DNA of 64,000 bases from NCBI GenBank assembly GCA_013368375.1, contig JAACJP010000017.1, forward strand, positions 310,001-374,000, given 5' to 3'. Positions 48,330 to 62,211 of this stretch are shown here, piece by piece. Position numbers and translations under genes: made by a program. This DNA is from Tricholomella constricta (Eukaryota > Basidiomycota > Agaricomycetes > Agaricales > Lyophyllaceae). The notes beneath the pieces were generated by a model that was not told the origin of the DNA, did no database searches, and saw nothing but the letters and a program-made list of their open reading frames with translations. Position 1 is the first letter of the stretch. The number at the start of each line of letters is the position of its first letter.

Positions 48330-49693
48330 CATCAGGAAAAATAGATCTGATCTGTACCACACAGCCAAGGTCTGGAGCTGCTGTAGATGGCCGGCTTGTA
48401 GGTACCACTCTGTAGCTGTGGTAGCTGTCTGTAGCTTTCACCATTGGTATGTAAACCTCGGGAGCTTACACTTGCCATATGTAATGGTCCCAATCAATAC
48501 ATTCTTCGAGTGTATGATACAATACTAGTACAGTGCAGATGTCAGAAATTCCTGCTACTAAATTCCCGCTACTTTAGTAGTGGGTCTTGTTAGAAACTGT
48601 GCACTGACTCGTAAAGGTGAAAAATATTTCACCCGGAGGGAATTGAACTCACAATCTCACTTGGGAGTAAGTTGTACACATGGTCATAACAACCGCTGCA
48701 CCACAACATCGTTTATATTACAGCCTCATCTCCACAACCTAATCACGTCTCGCACTGGCCTTGGACGTGCAGAAAGTTTTTTCCAAGGTGCTTTCAAACT
48801 CCGCCCTACTCCGTATCCACCCGCAACCGGTCCATCGTCTTGATCCACCATCGCATTCTCCCTCCCACTCTCTCCCTTTTTCCATTTCATTTGCTCCTGT
48901 CTTTCTGTGGACAGTGGGTGTTTTGTGATCAGTTTATGATGACCATGCATGTTGGTCCCACCTGTGGCACAAGCACCTCTGTAGAGCCCTTATGTCTTGC
49001 CTCCCCATTTATTTTCTGTTCATGCTCGCGTCTTCGAGTTCCCGTCCCATGGTGGAGTCAGGTGAGTTTCACACAGTCCTTATCACATTTTACCATTGAG
49101 CTGAATGCTTGTAAGTGATGACCATTGTGAAGACTGGGCAGAGGCCGGGCTGCCGCTCTAAGGGGAGGGAGAGATGAAAGTTGGGAGTGTTGGATGTCAA
49201 TTCTCATCCCGGTAAGCATAGATCTATTCTCAAACTGACCTATATTAATGCTCTGGCAATCTTAGCTTCCTTCCTACTCCCAAACCTTCCCCCCCATCCC
49301 CCCATTCTTCACCCACCTTCCACCTGTTGTTGGCCACTCTTACCACATATTCTCTGCTCCCAAGATCACCTTTTGGCCTGGTTGGTGCTGTGAGGGGTGG
49401 TTTGACCTGGTTGGTGCTCTGGAGGGTGGACATTCATTTTTATTTGTCTTTTTAAGTACTTTGGGAATACACTTTATTTGATATGATTAAGCTTTTCTAT
49501 GAGAATATGAATTCTATATATCTCCTGTAGCTTCCGTAGCTGTGGTGTTACAGATGTCTACAGAGTGCTACGGGAGGCTACGGGAGCTTGGCTGGTAGGT
49601 ACAGGCTATTACCTAAAGGGGACTTGGGTCCGCGAGGTCCATGAGCTATCAAAGCTCCGTACCTCTATGGACCCATGTCAATTTTTCCTGATG
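48330..49693. mobile_element. Candidate element with GCATCAGGAAAAAT inverted termini
   Basis: GCATCAGGAAAAAT at 48329-48342 is perfectly matched in inverted orientation at 49681-49694. GTAGC-rich subterminal stretches follow each end (GTAGCTGTGGTAGCTG near 48410, CCGTAGCTGTGG near 49534). The interior holds an inverted SINE copy and no transposase. The termini share their core with the element at 45839-48220, so the two belong to one family. Confidence 0.4.
48580..48847 (-). repeat. tRNA-like SINE copy, minus orientation
   Basis: Inverted partner of 47455-47705. On the minus strand it reads TGGTGCAGCGG (48703-48693) and GAGTTCAATTCC (48650-48639). Similarity continues past the A box through GGTGCTTTCAAACTCCG to GTGGATCAAGACG. 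It carries a short insertion relative to its partner. Confidence 0.55.
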
Positions 49694-49699
49694 CGGATC

Positions 49700-50115
49700 C
49701 ACATTCAAGGACAATAATGCCATCATACTGTTGATGAGTGATGTCAATGTTTCTTCGATTGATCAACAGCATAGTCTTTCCCAGTGCAGCAAATTGGTTG
49801 TAGGCGCTATCTTGTGGATATCAGCTACATCTTTGAATCTTACCAGGAGTTGGCTCCAAAACAATCGTTGATCGCTGTAGACTCAAGGAACGGTCAGTAT
49901 AGTTAGCTATCTGCGACCTAATAACTCACAGTCAACGCGGCCGATGACAGTTGCAAAATTAGCGCCGAGTAGTCGAGCAAGCCAACGTCATGAGTTGTTT
50001 GTCCAGGGATTACCCGATGATGAAACTCACTGACTGAACGCCGTTGCAGCACCAATGAAGCCATTTTAAAAATGACGTCGAAACAAACGCTGACAGATGC
50101 GCAGAGGAACAAACA
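49700..50115 (-). pseudogene. Dead hydrophobin copy
   Basis: Aligns by eye with the two intact hydrophobin genes to the right. GGTGCTGCAACGGCGTTCA matches the CCNSV exon but with a shifted frame. GATGTTGGCTTGCTCG-like sequence matches the GLLG helix exon, and CAACCAATTTGCTGCACTGG matches the PVCC exon. No start codon or intact signal peptide is left. It belongs to an older unit of the tandem array. Confidence 0.65.
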
Positions 50116-50149
50116 GATAGTGGGGACACGAGAGCATATTGTGAGTTGT

Positions 50150-51870
50150 GATCAACGGAAGAGAGAATTATGGGAATCTTTCCCTTGGGCCTGTCTAAAT
50201 ATCCCATCCCCGGAACAGAAATGTCAAAGAACGGTACCGTGGGTTCGTCTTTGCCTCGAGATATCGCTCTTGCTCGGTGAGGCGATGAGTTTATGGATTT
50301 TAAAGAGGAGCGTCAACTCATCACGACATTGTAACGCAGCGAATATGTGACAAGGCACAAAGCTACTTATTCGGAGACCGTCCTCGTTGCGTTTACCCTC
50401 TGACTCCACACATGCGCATCTATTTTTATCGCTTCTCATCAGCCTCGCTGCACAAGCAATGTCAAGCATGGGGTATGTCGCGCCACCAATCCCATACTTG
50501 AACTCCGCGGCTCATCAAATTTGTAATCAAACTGCACCTGTCATTTGTAAGTGCACTCCTGTAAACGACGTTCCGCGTATCGTGAACACCAAACTTCGGA
50601 AATAGAGGACTTGGAGCTTAGAGTAAGCTTTCTTTTCTCAACATCTTCGCATTCAAATTTGACACAATGACTAAACAACAACAGATACGACCTTCATTCG
50701 CGCTGGCACTTTGAGCCGGATCAGCATCCAATATCCCTTCAAAGGTTGATGTTGATGGGACTGCAGCCAAGGACGAGGACGCCGTTCTGTAGACGCTTCT
50801 GTAAGTGTACGCCTAGTTGAACCATATAAGAACACTCACGAAGTTGTTGCCAGTGCAGCAGACTGGTTGAGCAGTGCTGTTTCGCTCGTTTCAGTCACCG
50901 ATAAATTTATTAACAGGAAGAGAAACTGTACCAGGAGTTGCCTCCGCCGCCGATGACGGTGATGGGGGTGCAGGTCACTGTACAACAAGTGGTCAACGTC
51001 GAGGACGAGGGCCAGTGGTAAGTTTAGTACTCACAGCCAACAAGGCCAGTGATGGGCCCAAGAACGACGCCGAGGAGACCAGCGATGACGCCAACAACCG
51101 GGTCGGTTGCCTGTCGGTCAATACTTTGTAAGTCATACGTCCTACCGCTACCACCTCGCAGAGCATACCTCCGCAACGCTGTTGCAGCACTCAATGGTAC
51201 CAGTGTTGCACTGGTCGTCACCATCAGTGCGGGGAAGAACGCTAGCCGCAGCGCAGAGAGCGAAGAAGAAGAACAAGAAGAAGGTGGAGACGCGAGCAAA
51301 CATTGTAAACTGTGAGTAACTGAGAGTGTAGAACTGGCTGTTCAACTGAGGATTTTGGGCCTCTCCTTGGGCCTTTTAAGCATTTGAAACGGACACTTCG
51401 ATCTCCGCACCGCAAATTATTTCACTCCGGCCTGTATTTTTCTTTACTCGACCGCAAGGAGACCCTCCACGCGAAGCCGCTGAAGTGTCAGACTTGACAT
51501 CGTGCAACTAACGGCATCTTTTGTTATCAGCCCTATCGATATATGAAAAGGTACGCGCTTGTTGATCTAGGGCCATGTCGCTTGGAACGCGTGCCATAAG
51601 AGAAGCCTTACTTTCGGCCAACCAGTGAGTGATGTCGAGCCGACAGACGGACGCCTCGCGTTATGTTATTTTCTGCTCTACAGCTGCGGGTTACCCAGTC
51701 TACACCGGCGAGGAGTCATGCTTATCATGGCTTGTCAAACGTCTTCAATTTCTGTCGCGCCACAATCATGTTGCTTTTCGAGAAAATCACAGGACCCGAA
51801 CAGTATGTATTACAGCTTCACGATGTCTCTTAAAATGGTGCCTGGCACGAACCTTCGAGTGGGGAAGAGC
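50150..51870. repeat. Tandem duplication unit A (period 1725 bp)
   Basis: The hydrophobin gene and flanks recur 1725 bp further right. Start codons (51303 and 53028) and stop codons (50739 and 52464) are offset by exactly this distance. The shared flank 51300-51540 is nearly identical in the second copy. Confidence 0.9.
50739..51303 (-). CDS. Class I hydrophobin, copy A
   Basis: Exons 51303-51169, 51110-51035, 50977-50932, 50876-50840 and 50786-50739 join exactly to 113 residues. A strong signal peptide (MFARVSTFFLFFFFALCAAA) is followed by the eight-cysteine pattern: QCNTGTIECCNSV, LTCTP, NSC, QPVCCTGNNF and LGCSPI. The hydrophobic stretch VVGVIAGLLGVVLGPITGL between Cys3 and Cys4 is typical. 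Class I hydrophobins self-assemble at air-water interfaces and coat aerial hyphae, spores and fruiting bodies. The gene is part of a 1725-bp tandem duplication; copy B is nearly identical. Intron 1 uses the ACCGACAG acceptor, since the nearer one breaks the frame. Confidence 0.93.
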
Positions 51871-53340
51871 GGATGGAAGAGAGGATCATGGGAAACTTCC
51901 CCTTGGCCCGTTTAGATATCCCACCCCCGGAACAGAAATGTCATGGAACGGCACCGTGGGCTCGTCTTTGCATCGGGATATCGCTCTTGCTCCGTGAGTC
52001 GATGGGTTTAGGGCTTTTACAGCAGGACGTCAACTCGTCATCACGACATTGTAACGCAGCGAATATGTTACAAGCCATTTTACAAGCTACTTATTTGGAG
52101 ACCGTCCTCGTTGCGTTTACCCTCTGACTCCACACAGGCGCACCTATTGCTATCGCTTCTCATCAGCCTCGCCGCACAAGCATTGGGGTGTGTCGCGCCA
52201 CCAATCCCATACTAGAACTCCGCGGCTCATCAAATTTGTAATCAAATCTGCGCTTGTCATTTGTAAGTGCACTCCTGTAAACGACGTTCCGCGTATCGTT
52301 GACCCCATGCTTCGGAGGTAGAATTGGAGCTTAGAGTAAGTTTTCTTTCCTCAACATTTTCTCATTCAAACTTGACACAATGACTAAACAATAACACCCG
52401 ATAAGATCTTCATTCTCGCCCCGCAAATTGGCACTTCGAGCCGGATCAGCATCCGATATTCCTTCAAAGGTTGATGTTAATGGGAGTGCAGCCAATGACG
52501 AGGACGCCGTTCTGTAGACGCTTCTGTAAGCGTACGCCTAGTTGAACCATATAAGAACACTCACGAAGTTGTTGCCAGTGCAGCAGACTGGTTGAGCAGT
52601 GCTGTTTCGCTCGTTTCAGTCACCGATAAATTTATTAACAGGAAGAGAAACTGTACCAGGAGTTGCCTCCGCCGCCGATGACGGTGATGGGGGTGCAGGT
52701 CACTGCACAACAAGTGGTCAACGTCGAGGACGAGGGCCAGTGGTAAGTTTAGTACTTACAGCCAACAAGGCCAGTGAGGGGCCCAAGGACGACACCGAGG
52801 AGACCAGCGATGACGCCAACAACCGGGTCGGTTGCCTGTCGGTCAATACTTTGTCAGTCATACGTCCTACCGCTACCACCTCGCAGAGCATACCTTCAAA
52901 ACGCTGTTGCAGCACTCAATGGTACCAGTGTTGCACTGGTTGTCACCATCAGTGCGGGGAAGAACGCTGGCCGCAGCGCAGAGAGCGAAGAAGAAGAACA
53001 AGAAGAAGGTGGAGACGCGAGCAAACATTGTAAACTGTGAGTAACTGAGAGTGTAGAACTGGCTGTTCAACTGAGGATTTTGGGCCTCTCCTTGGGCCTT
53101 TTAAGCATTTGAAACGGACACTTCGATCTCCGCACCGCAAATTATTTCACTCCGGCCTGTATTTTTCTTCATTCGACCGGAAGGAGACCCTCCACGCGAA
53201 GACGCTGAAGTGTCAGACTTGACATCGTGCAACTAACGGCATCTTTTGTTGTCAGTCATATCGACATATGAAAAGGTACGCGCTTGTTGATCTGGGGCTA
53301 CGTTGCTCAGAACTCGTGCTATGACAGAAGCCTTATGCAA
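51871..53340. repeat. Tandem duplication unit B
   Basis: Second unit of the array, starting with AGAGAGGATCATGGGAAACT (unit A has a diverged version near 50157) and carrying hydrophobin copy B. Confidence 0.85.
52464..53028 (-). CDS. Class I hydrophobin, copy B
   Basis: Same five-exon structure as copy A, shifted by 1725 bp, giving 113 residues. All eight cysteines and the signal peptide are kept. Differences are few: Asp to Asn before Cys1 (DGDNQC), AE to LK at the exon 1 end, Ile to Leu in GPLTGL, and LGCSP to IGCTP near the C-terminus. Substitutions are conservative and the splice sites are intact, so the copy looks functional. Coating of hyphal or spore surfaces is inferred from the family. 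Confidence 0.93.
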
Positions 53341-53620
53341 GCAGCAACTTCCTGCCAACCAGTCACCCGTCAGTGATGTCGAGCCGACAGACGGACACCT
53401 CGCGTTATGTTATTTTCTGCTTTACAGCTGCGGGCTACCCAGTCTACACTGCGGCGAGGAGTCATACTTACTGTGGCTTGTCGAACGTCTTCGATTTCTG
53501 TCGCGCCACAATCATGTTGCTTTTCGAGAAAAATATTAGAAACCAAATAATATATATCACAGCTTCACGATGTCTTTTAAAATGGTGCCTGGCACGGATT
53601 CTCGAGTGGGGAAGAGCGGA
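53341..53620. repeat. Truncated third unit of the hydrophobin array
   Basis: Sequence starting GATGTCGAGCCGACAGACGG matches 51630 onward, including the CTTTTCGAGAAAA and AAAATGGTGCCTGGCACG stretches. It breaks off at about 53620 before any hydrophobin exon. Confidence 0.8.
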
Positions 53621-54902
53621 AATAATTCCTATTTTTCTCGAGCTGGACCTTCGCCATAGATAGGCTATGTTGATGTCGTGCTGACAAGGCTGACAAAGTT
53701 CTGCCACGGCTTGAGGTCTCCGGGTTCTTGATCTCGCAAGCTGAAGGTCTGCTGATTGGGCGTTCGAAGAACAAATACTGGAATGGGGGGGTACGTACTA
53801 CTTGGTCAGACTTTGATTCTATTTCCAAATTCATGTTTTCGATCTCACGACGACCCAGGTTTGCCGCGCCGGATCAGACACGCCTACGCCCATTGTCGTT
53901 CACAGGCATGACATATTCGGTTCCACCTCAGCCCCGCGCGCTCTGAACATGGGTGGTCCATTGAATTCAATGCCTTATTTTAGAGTTCTGAATGTCACGG
54001 TGTGGATGAATTCGACTCAATGTGATCACTTGACAAATTTCTGTGGCGCTTTTCCCTTGAACCAACTCTTGAGCTGCTGCTGTACTCTGTACCAGAAATG
54101 TCAAGAATCGAGTTGTAGAATGTGATTGGCCCATTGGGCAGCCGGCGCCGGCGGAAAGGTTGATAAACGCGATTGGTGACTCGGCAATACTGCACAACAT
54201 GCGATTGGTGGGATGGGCTGTCAGGCAGTTAATGCGACCCAGTGGAAGGCCATTGATGAAAAGCAGAAGACCAATGGGAAGCAAACTGCCGTACGCCAAC
54301 TGCCACTGTTCCAGGAGGCCCACTCGCAGGGAGGATAAGGTGTGGTGCGTTTTCGCTGCAAGTGATGTTTCAACAATAAGTTCTTCATCCACATTTAGCA
54401 GCGTTCTCCTTCATATTGAAAACATTCAGTTCCTTCAAGAAGTTATGTATGTATGTGTGAGTGCATGAGCTGCTTCCATATTATGGTTGTCGAGTTTGAC
54501 AGCATAGGCGGCCACACCGTGACGTAACCTCACCCTACAATTGCGGGGAGTGGTGGACATTGAGTGCACTGATTGTTTGGTTGTGACAGCGAGGGAGATC
54601 CACACGAGAGGGTTCTCGAGGACAACAATGATCTACAAGGTCGCTTTGATTGAAAGCATCAACAATTATCACAAGACTTGAACATGAGTAGGTTTTGAAG
54701 TGTGGGGATAGAAAAAGAGCGTATCATATCGTCCGTTGAATATCCTAGGTGAATTCAGATGACAAAAACAACAAGGGTATGTGATCGTCGATCCGTAGGG
54801 CCAAAGGAGTGTTCGAAATCAACAAGTGCGCAGTCCATCAAGTCCATACAAGTACAGTCAAATTTGTCCAATCCATGATCCAGTGGTATTACCTGGGAAA
54901 GA
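53621..54902. other. Intergenic, no supported gene
   Basis: Several ATTGGTG/CCAAT-type motifs cluster at 54120-54300. A minus-strand frame at 53967-54392 has no recognisable domain. The right end is the 3' flank of GFA1. Confidence 0.4.
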
Positions 54903-57478
<2,576 letters not shown>

Positions 57479-59141
57479 GATTTTCTAGCAAGTATAGGGG
57501 ATCTGAAGGTTTGTGAGCCTTCTGAAAGTTCACAGCAACATCACAGCAACATCACAGCAACAAAACTGGCTGGACTTACTGGAATAACGAGGGCAAAGGG
57601 ATAAAGGACGTTTGGGACAAGCCGGGTTGAAAATGAGGAGTACACAAACGCGAGGGGTAGATATTGGATCACGGAGGACAAACAAGGACAAACCCGTCGC
57701 ATCGCTTTGCCCCAAACATGCCACAGCCTCACCGCTCATCACTGCATCACCTCTCATCACCTCCCACGAGCGTTGATGGTTGTTGATGACGGGGACGGGG
57801 CCCCTGTTGGCCGATTCACCCAGGTCAGTGCACTGGTATATCATCTATTCCCTCCTTGACGCCTGAAGACCACTGCATCTCCTCGCACGTCACGCGAGGT
57901 TGGTTTATTTCGGTGTTTGACGCGACTCAGACGTGACGCATTCCAAGCCATGTATATATTAGAAGGTCTGGTGTGCTCTTGTTGAAAAAGAGCTCATAAT
58001 TTGGGCCATAGCGCCATTTAACGTTCATCATGCACTTCTTACATTCATACTTCAGGTCGGAACTCACCCGGAGCCTACAAGGCCTTACCGCTCTGCTGCG
58101 CTCATCTACCTGGAAGACACATAGCTCAAGTACTTACTGCGACTCGCAACCTGAATCTCTGCTCAGTAACACCTGGCGCCGGCCTATGTCTTGCGGATAG
58201 AGAACACCGTAAGACATGGTAGGAGTACGTCATAATCGCAAAATTGCTGTCCTCCGAAATTGGAAAAACAGCGGAACATGTGCATGCATCATCACCGGAA
58301 TTCGCCGTGGTTTCCTGGAGCGGTCAACTCGCTAATGCGATATTCCCTTGAGCATTGGCAATATTCCGCGTCATCGGAGACCAAGCAAACCTTTTTCAAA
58401 CCATGCCAAGTGAGCGCAACACATAATGTGAATTCGCACTTGAAAGTCGTGTTTAGAAAGTTGACATGCATGCGCGTACTGACGCCAGCCTGTCAACGCA
58501 ACAGTGCATCACCAGACTCGTGTTCTGCGCCATGCTTTTTGACTCGGAATCTCGTCTCCGCCTCTTTGTCATTCGGAAAGAACACGGTAAGCACCATTGG
58601 TCGTTCTCCATTGACAGTGGTGGGTATTTACGTACGCTAACTAGTAAGTATTGGGGCAATGTGGTGAAGGCGCAGTTGACGCGGGAAATTTCAGGACGAG
58701 GGCTTTATTCCCCGAAATGATGTCAATCCTTGGCCAGGAAATTGGGACCCCGAATTCCCATGGCTAATTTAATTTTCGTGGCACGGCTGTTCATCCCCAT
58801 TTCAAATGAGGCTTCGGCCATTGCCATTACCGGACTGGGACAGCGCCACAAAAATAGCGGGACAGTCAGTGTGCTTGTGTATTTGATGCGCCTCTCCATT
58901 CGATTTTAACCACGCTAAACATTTGCTCTTGGTAGCAAGTCAATGATGCTTCAATAAGTCATTCAAACTGCACAAGTGTCACGGCAATGGTCTGGAAAAG
59001 ATGTAGATCGCCGGCCCAGCTGGTTTGCCCATAACTGTCATTCCACAATCGATGTGGTAGGTAATGTACAGAAACAAAATGACCCAGGATATTGAATGGA
59101 CCCTATTTATCCACGATCGCTGTATGTTTCGCAAATATCTT
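57479..59141. other. Intergenic, no supported gene
   Basis: Contains the GFA1 promoter and a short repeat at 57528-57561 (three units of ATCACAGCAAC). The rest has only short frames. Confidence 0.45.
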
Positions 59142-60182
59142 TTAGGCCCAGATCCAGCTCAAGAGACTGCGCTTGACAACCTCGAAGTCACCCTCCTCGT
59201 GATCATCTTCGAAGTCGTCAAAGTCGCCATCCTCGTGATCGTCCTCAGCTTCGAGCTCTGCACGACGAGCACGAGCGGCGCGAGAGCCCTATAGATGAGT
59301 CAGAAACTTTGGCTACCAGGACCGGGACGGTAGCTACTTACAGCAGCGTTGGCCAAGGCGGCTTTGATTCTGTCCTTAGCGGTCTGCCTTCCGTTCTGAG
59401 AGCGCCGTGAGCATACGTCGAATTTATAGTGAGGAATTTAATTACGCCAGTTGTAGCACCTGTAGCTCCCGTTGCGGGAATAGCAGCGGCACCGCCAGAG
59501 GCAGCGGCGCTATCAGCAGCAGCAGCAGCAGCCCCTTGTTGGACGACGACACAGTTTCCAAATCCACCAGCTGTCTTGAAGGACTGGAACCGAAGTAAAT
59601 TTATCAAATACGACAATGGGAAACGACGGAGAGACTCACGGCAAGGCACAGGTTTCCAGAAGCACCTCCAGTGCATTTAGTTCCAGCAGGCAATGAAGCT
59701 GTGATCTGCTCGGAGCCGGTGGAGGTTGGGGCCTGTAATTGGACCGGTTATTTGATAATTCTGTTTCGGTATTAGAGGTACTACTCACGAGGACGCCATT
59801 CTTGGAAACAGTTCCTGCGACAAAGTTTCCGCCGGTGCCGGTCACATCTACTGTCATAGTAACTTGCCGCGAACCATCACGACCACTGTATATCAATTCC
59901 CGATAAACGATGCGAAAAGTAGAAACCATAGGCAACGAACCCATTGAAGTTGGTGGCAGTGACGCTGAACGATCCGTCGGCAGCCGCGACGACAGGTGTT
60001 GAGGTGTCGATGTTCGCGGCAATATTAGTTCTACCACAAGGGGTGGCTTTCCGTGGACGCTGAACGTCCGACCGTTTGGGAGTACCAGCGACGCCGAGAA
60101 CGGGTGCAATAGTGGCGTGAGCATGCCCCTGCACCGAAAGCGTCAAGAGGACAGCTGCGATCGCGAAGACTTTGGAGTACAT
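59142..60182 (-). CDS. Secreted protein with Ala-rich middle and acidic tail
   Basis: Exons 60182-59941, 59885-59789, 59732-59640, 59583-59446, 59395-59342 and 59288-59142 join exactly to 256 residues. A signal peptide (MYSKVFAIAAVLLTLSVQGH) leads into HATIAPVLGVAGTPKRSDVQ, a beta-rich domain with NFNGGRDGSRQVTMTVDVTG and Cys pairs at TPCG, TKCTGG, NLCL and FGNCVVV. An Ala/Gly-rich stretch follows. The C-terminus is KDRIKAALANAAGSRAARAR then an Asp/Glu-rich segment ending LLSWIWA. I recall similar secreted proteins as widespread in Agaricomycetes without known function. The KR/RR sites before the acidic tail could be Kex2 cleavage sites; this is inference. Confidence 0.8.
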
Positions 60183-62211
60183 GTTCAGAAGTTAAGTCAA
60201 GAAGGGCCGCCGGGGAAGGAAATGGAGTAAAAGATCGAATGTAAGCGAGGGAAACAAGACAAGATCTGAAGGAGAGAAAGGAACCGGTCCTGGGCCAAGA
60301 AGAACGGGCAAGAGAAAGACAGAAGATTTAACCTGGGGAAGAACTTGACGAAAGCCTGAGCTTTATAAGTTTCGGACGCTGCAATACTTTTCGGGGCCGC
60401 TGCGGGTGATTTATCCATCCATCCATCCGGTTCGTCCCAATATCCGAAACCATGGTATCATCACTATCAGAAGATATCGGGTGTTGAAATTCGACATCGA
60501 TCGCGATTGCCGACACGACTGTTCCCAACCGTTCCTTGCATGGGGAACGAGGAAGTATCATGTACACATCGAGTTGTCTGTTTCGAAACCATATTTAGAA
60601 ACAGGAAGTTAGACAAGAGGGTATAGGATGGATGTATTACCTTTTCAAAAACCTTGAGCCCCAAAGGAAAGGTCGATTGTTCGTCCTCCAGCATACGACT
60701 CGGGAAAGCCACATGACACTGCCCAGATTGCAACATGGCGGCACCCAAGACCATGGGAACGGTACACATGCTTCCAGTGCCCTGGTTGGCTGAAGTTACT
60801 GTAGACATCATTTTGTTGAGATTTTGCCGAGATCTGCTGTATATCGGCCAGTTACCAATCCCTTCAGCTGCATCTTGGCTGCACCACGAGGAAGTTGGGA
60901 TAAGATGTTTTCACTGAATTGTTGCTCTCTGAGCCGCTGGCATGGTTTCTCTGCTGCCCAGCCTTGATAACGACGTCGCCGTAAGAGTTCAGGTGACAGG
61001 GACCAGATAGGTTAGTAACATTAATTAATTAAATTACTAAATCCATGACCTCAGGGGTTGAAGTCTTGTGGAGTCTCCGCAGTGGGGGGCTTTTCTTGCT
61101 TACGACTCGCCGCCTCGCTTCCACGAGCTACCACGAATCGACATGGGATTTCGGTGTGTGAACTACGCTCGTTAATTTATTATGATCATTCTTTGAAGTT
61201 GTCTTCCAGCCTACAAGGACCGAGGATTCAACGTGAGCTTCTGGACAATCGACTAATCACTGTGGACCTCAACCACACATCTACTCAGATACTCGCAAAC
61301 GCCGTGCAATAATACCAGGGTATAATTCGCCTTCTCGCTATAACCCCTTTTTGCTGACCTTCCCCGGTGGATTGATTGAAGCTTTCTTTATGTGACCTTT
61401 CACGGCATCAGACCCCGGTTTTCTTTGCAACTGGGTCGCCATGTCCGCGTCAATTAGCACCCGACGGACCCTCTCAAATAATGGTAGTGACATTGTAGGA
61501 TTAACAGAAGGTTGTCGCCATGTCGCCATCTCCTCGACAAAAGTTGCCGTGCTTAATATAAATTCAGCCCAGAAGAGGACAGTAGGAATGTCGACATTGC
61601 GACATGATGGACTTTTAACGATAGGGGTAGGATCTGGTCATGCAGAGATCGAGACATACACGGAAACCTTTGAATAATTGGAACTCGGACGGATCTGCGC
61701 GTTCAGAACATCCCCAACAACACTGCACATCTTGGGGAAGATGTAGCCCGGGTCATGCAGACGTACAGCACGCCCTGATTGCAGACGGAAGAAAAAGAAT
61801 GTTCAAGTTCGAACAAGAACTTCCACACCACAGCACCTGAAATTCCTCCTGGACGGTGTCTATTCAAAAGGTCTAACCTTAAGCTTAGACAACAAGGAAA
61901 ATAGCAGTTTCGGACAAGGTCTTTTGTAACCCTGATAACAATGTGTTCAGGGAAGATGGCTAAGGGGCGCTCAATTTGGTAGTGCGGGTGGTCTATGGCC
62001 CTACAAATAAGGGCTGCGAAAGTACATCTTAGTGGCGTGTCAGTGTTAAGGAGTGACAATCTGTTCGTCGAAGAGAGAAAGTAATGACCTGAAAGAGCAA
62101 AACAGGAAAAGAACTACGACTGCAGTACTACTTAGTGGGTAGAGTCTAACGAGAGGCGCGGCGAAGGAAAAATTTCATCCAAAGGGGGTCAAAAAAGAGG
62201 GTATGCAGAGG
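60183..62211. other. Intergenic, no supported gene
   Basis: About 2 kb with short frames only; none recognised. Confidence 0.4.

Noticed and set aside
50874..53044. Plus-strand frames ending in EEEEQEEGGDASKHC and similar
   Set aside because: Antisense shadows of the hydrophobin genes, duplicated with them.
53967..54392. A 141-residue minus-strand open frame
   Set aside because: No domain, signal or splice context. Likely chance.
57528..57561. CRISPR-like short direct repeats
   Set aside because: Only three contiguous units of 11 nt without spacers in a eukaryotic promoter. A simple tandem repeat.
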